A stretch of 5,847 nucleotides of DNA, taken from Firmicutes bacterium UBA1764. Its GTDB lineage: Bacteria; Bacillota; Clostridia; Peptostreptococcales; Anaerovoracaceae. The DNA is taken from positions 1 to 5,847 of the forward strand of contig DCHA01000073.1 of assembly GCA_002315535.1 (NCBI GenBank), written 5' to 3'. Positions within the stretch are counted from its first letter, which is position 1; every line of letters starts with the position of its first letter. The notes beneath the pieces are model-generated. The model was not told the origin of the DNA and made no database searches. It saw nothing but the letters and a program-made list of their open reading frames with translations. Of the stretch, positions 5,288 through 5,847 are shown piece after piece. The translations under genes were made by a program, and so were the position numbers.

Positions 5288-5316
5288 ACTTTAGCACATG
5301 TATGTGATAAAGTAAA
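5288..5316 (-). promoter_or_regulatory. Promoter of the Tyr-leader gene
   Basis: TTTACT (5316-5311) and TAAAGT (5293-5288) are separated by 17 nt on the minus strand. TGC directly before the -10 box gives an extended -10 element. A-tracts upstream (5320-5339) resemble an UP element. It begins about 24 nt after the bactofilin terminator, so this gene appears to be independently transcribed. Confidence 0.7.
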
Positions 5317-5339
5317 GTACTTTTTTTAACTTTTTTCAT

Positions 5340-5368
5340 AAAAAAACCACGCACATAAAAGTGCGTGG
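5340..5368 (-). terminator. Intrinsic terminator of the bactofilin gene
   Basis: On the minus strand CCACGCAC (5368-5361) pairs with GTGCGTGG (5354-5347) around a 6-nt loop, followed by seven U residues (5346-5340). It lies 18 nt after the stop codon. It isolates the bactofilin gene from the transporter units. Confidence 0.92.
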
Positions 5369-5386
5369 TGTAAATGCAAAATGCGA

Positions 5387-5847
5387 TTAAAGGATGTTTA
5401 CGTAACCCTTGATCTTTGCGCCCGGCTCGATTGCAAGACCTGTAGCTGTGATGTCGCCTTCGATAACAGCTGTCTTGGAAATGCCTACGTTGCCGCTTGC
5501 GTTGATGTTGCCAACGATTCTGCCCATAACGGAAATGTTCTTGCAGGAAATGTCCCCTCTGAACTCTGTGTTGTCCTTGATGGAAACAGATTCTCTAACC
5601 TTGAGCATCGGAGTGCTTGCAACTGCGCTCTCGAGAACGATGTTGTTACATTCAACAGGTCCGAGGATTTCGCCGATGAGCATCAGGTTACCGGCGCATG
5701 TTACAGCGCCCTCAACCACACCTGCAACTGCGAGGTGTCCGCCTGTTCTTACGCTGCCGTGTACTGTTGTACCCTGAGCGATAACACCCATTTCGTCGTT
5801 GAAGAGCTTAGCTTCAGCTGCCGGAGCAGGTGTAGGATTATATGTTG
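5387..5847 (-). CDS. Bactofilin family cytoskeletal protein, 5' end outside the window
   Basis: 152 C-terminal residues are visible. Bactofilins polymerise into non-nucleotide-dependent filaments, often membrane-associated, with roles in cell shape, envelope growth or organelle positioning. The visible part begins with a Pro/Ala-rich stretch (TYNPTPAPAAEAK), the usual flexible N-terminal tail. It then enters the right-handed beta-helix core: GTTVHGSV, GHLAVAGVVEGAV, GNLMLIGEILGPV, TEFRGDISCKNISVMGRIVGNI and TAVIEGDITATGLAIEPGAKIKGYV, with the regular Gly/Val/Ile spacing of stacked coils. An internal ATG lies at 5791, but the frame is open to the window edge and the tail is typical, so that ATG is not taken as the start. 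The gene ends in its own terminator and shows no functional link with the transporter. Confidence 0.88.
   Translation of the reverse strand, partial: TYNPTPAPAAEAKLFNDEMGVIAQGTTVHGSVRTGGHLAVAGVVEGAVTCAGNLMLIGEILGPVECNNIVLESAVASTPMLKVRESVSIKDNTEFRGDISCKNISVMGRIVGNINASGNVGISKTAVIEGDITATGLAIEPGAKIKGYVNIL

Noticed and set aside
5409..5777. 122-codon plus-strand frame opposite the bactofilin
   Set aside because: The opposite strand gives a clear bactofilin beta-helix. The plus-strand product is a Pro/Thr/Leu-rich shadow without a ribosome binding site.

Overview
The window looks like a chromosomal piece of a Clostridia-type member of the Bacillota. The evidence is two lipoproteins with short lipobox signal peptides, AAGGAG ribosome binding sites, U-tract intrinsic terminators, AT-rich spacers and a moderate GC content. 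I cannot name the genus. Every recognisable protein gene lies on the minus strand, so transcription runs from high to low coordinates.

Layout in transcription order. At the right edge is the C-terminal part of a bactofilin (5387-5847), closed by a strong terminator (5340-5368). Next comes a monocistronic unit: promoter, a 24-residue leader peptide with six Tyr codons, an antiterminator/terminator pair, and a substrate-binding lipoprotein (4057-5061). A near-copy of that whole cassette follows, but its 28-residue leader peptide carries seven Phe codons. It drives a three-gene ABC importer operon: lipoprotein (2689-3693), permease (1735-2670) and ATPase (951-1742). Two hairpin terminators (922-947 and 862-884) end the operon.

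The remaining 860 bases at the left hold no convincing gene but are packed with hairpins. They contain six tandem 50-nt hairpin units with compensatory stem changes (89-374), a long multi-segment hairpin (384-499), and a GC-rich hairpin cluster (570-696) ending in a 14-bp terminator-like stem (707-764).

The central result is the pair of leader peptides. The transporter belongs to the TrpXYZ-like family (ABC_sub_bind / COG2984 lipoprotein, LivH-like permease, ATPase), known to handle aromatic amino acids. The control codons suggest that phenylalanine starvation turns on the full transporter operon, while tyrosine starvation turns on an extra, orphan binding protein that probably docks on the same permease. 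This would be ribosome-mediated attenuation, in a phylum better known for T-box and TRAP control of aromatic amino acid genes. The reading frames, codon runs and competing hairpins are seen directly; substrate specificity and mechanism are inferred.
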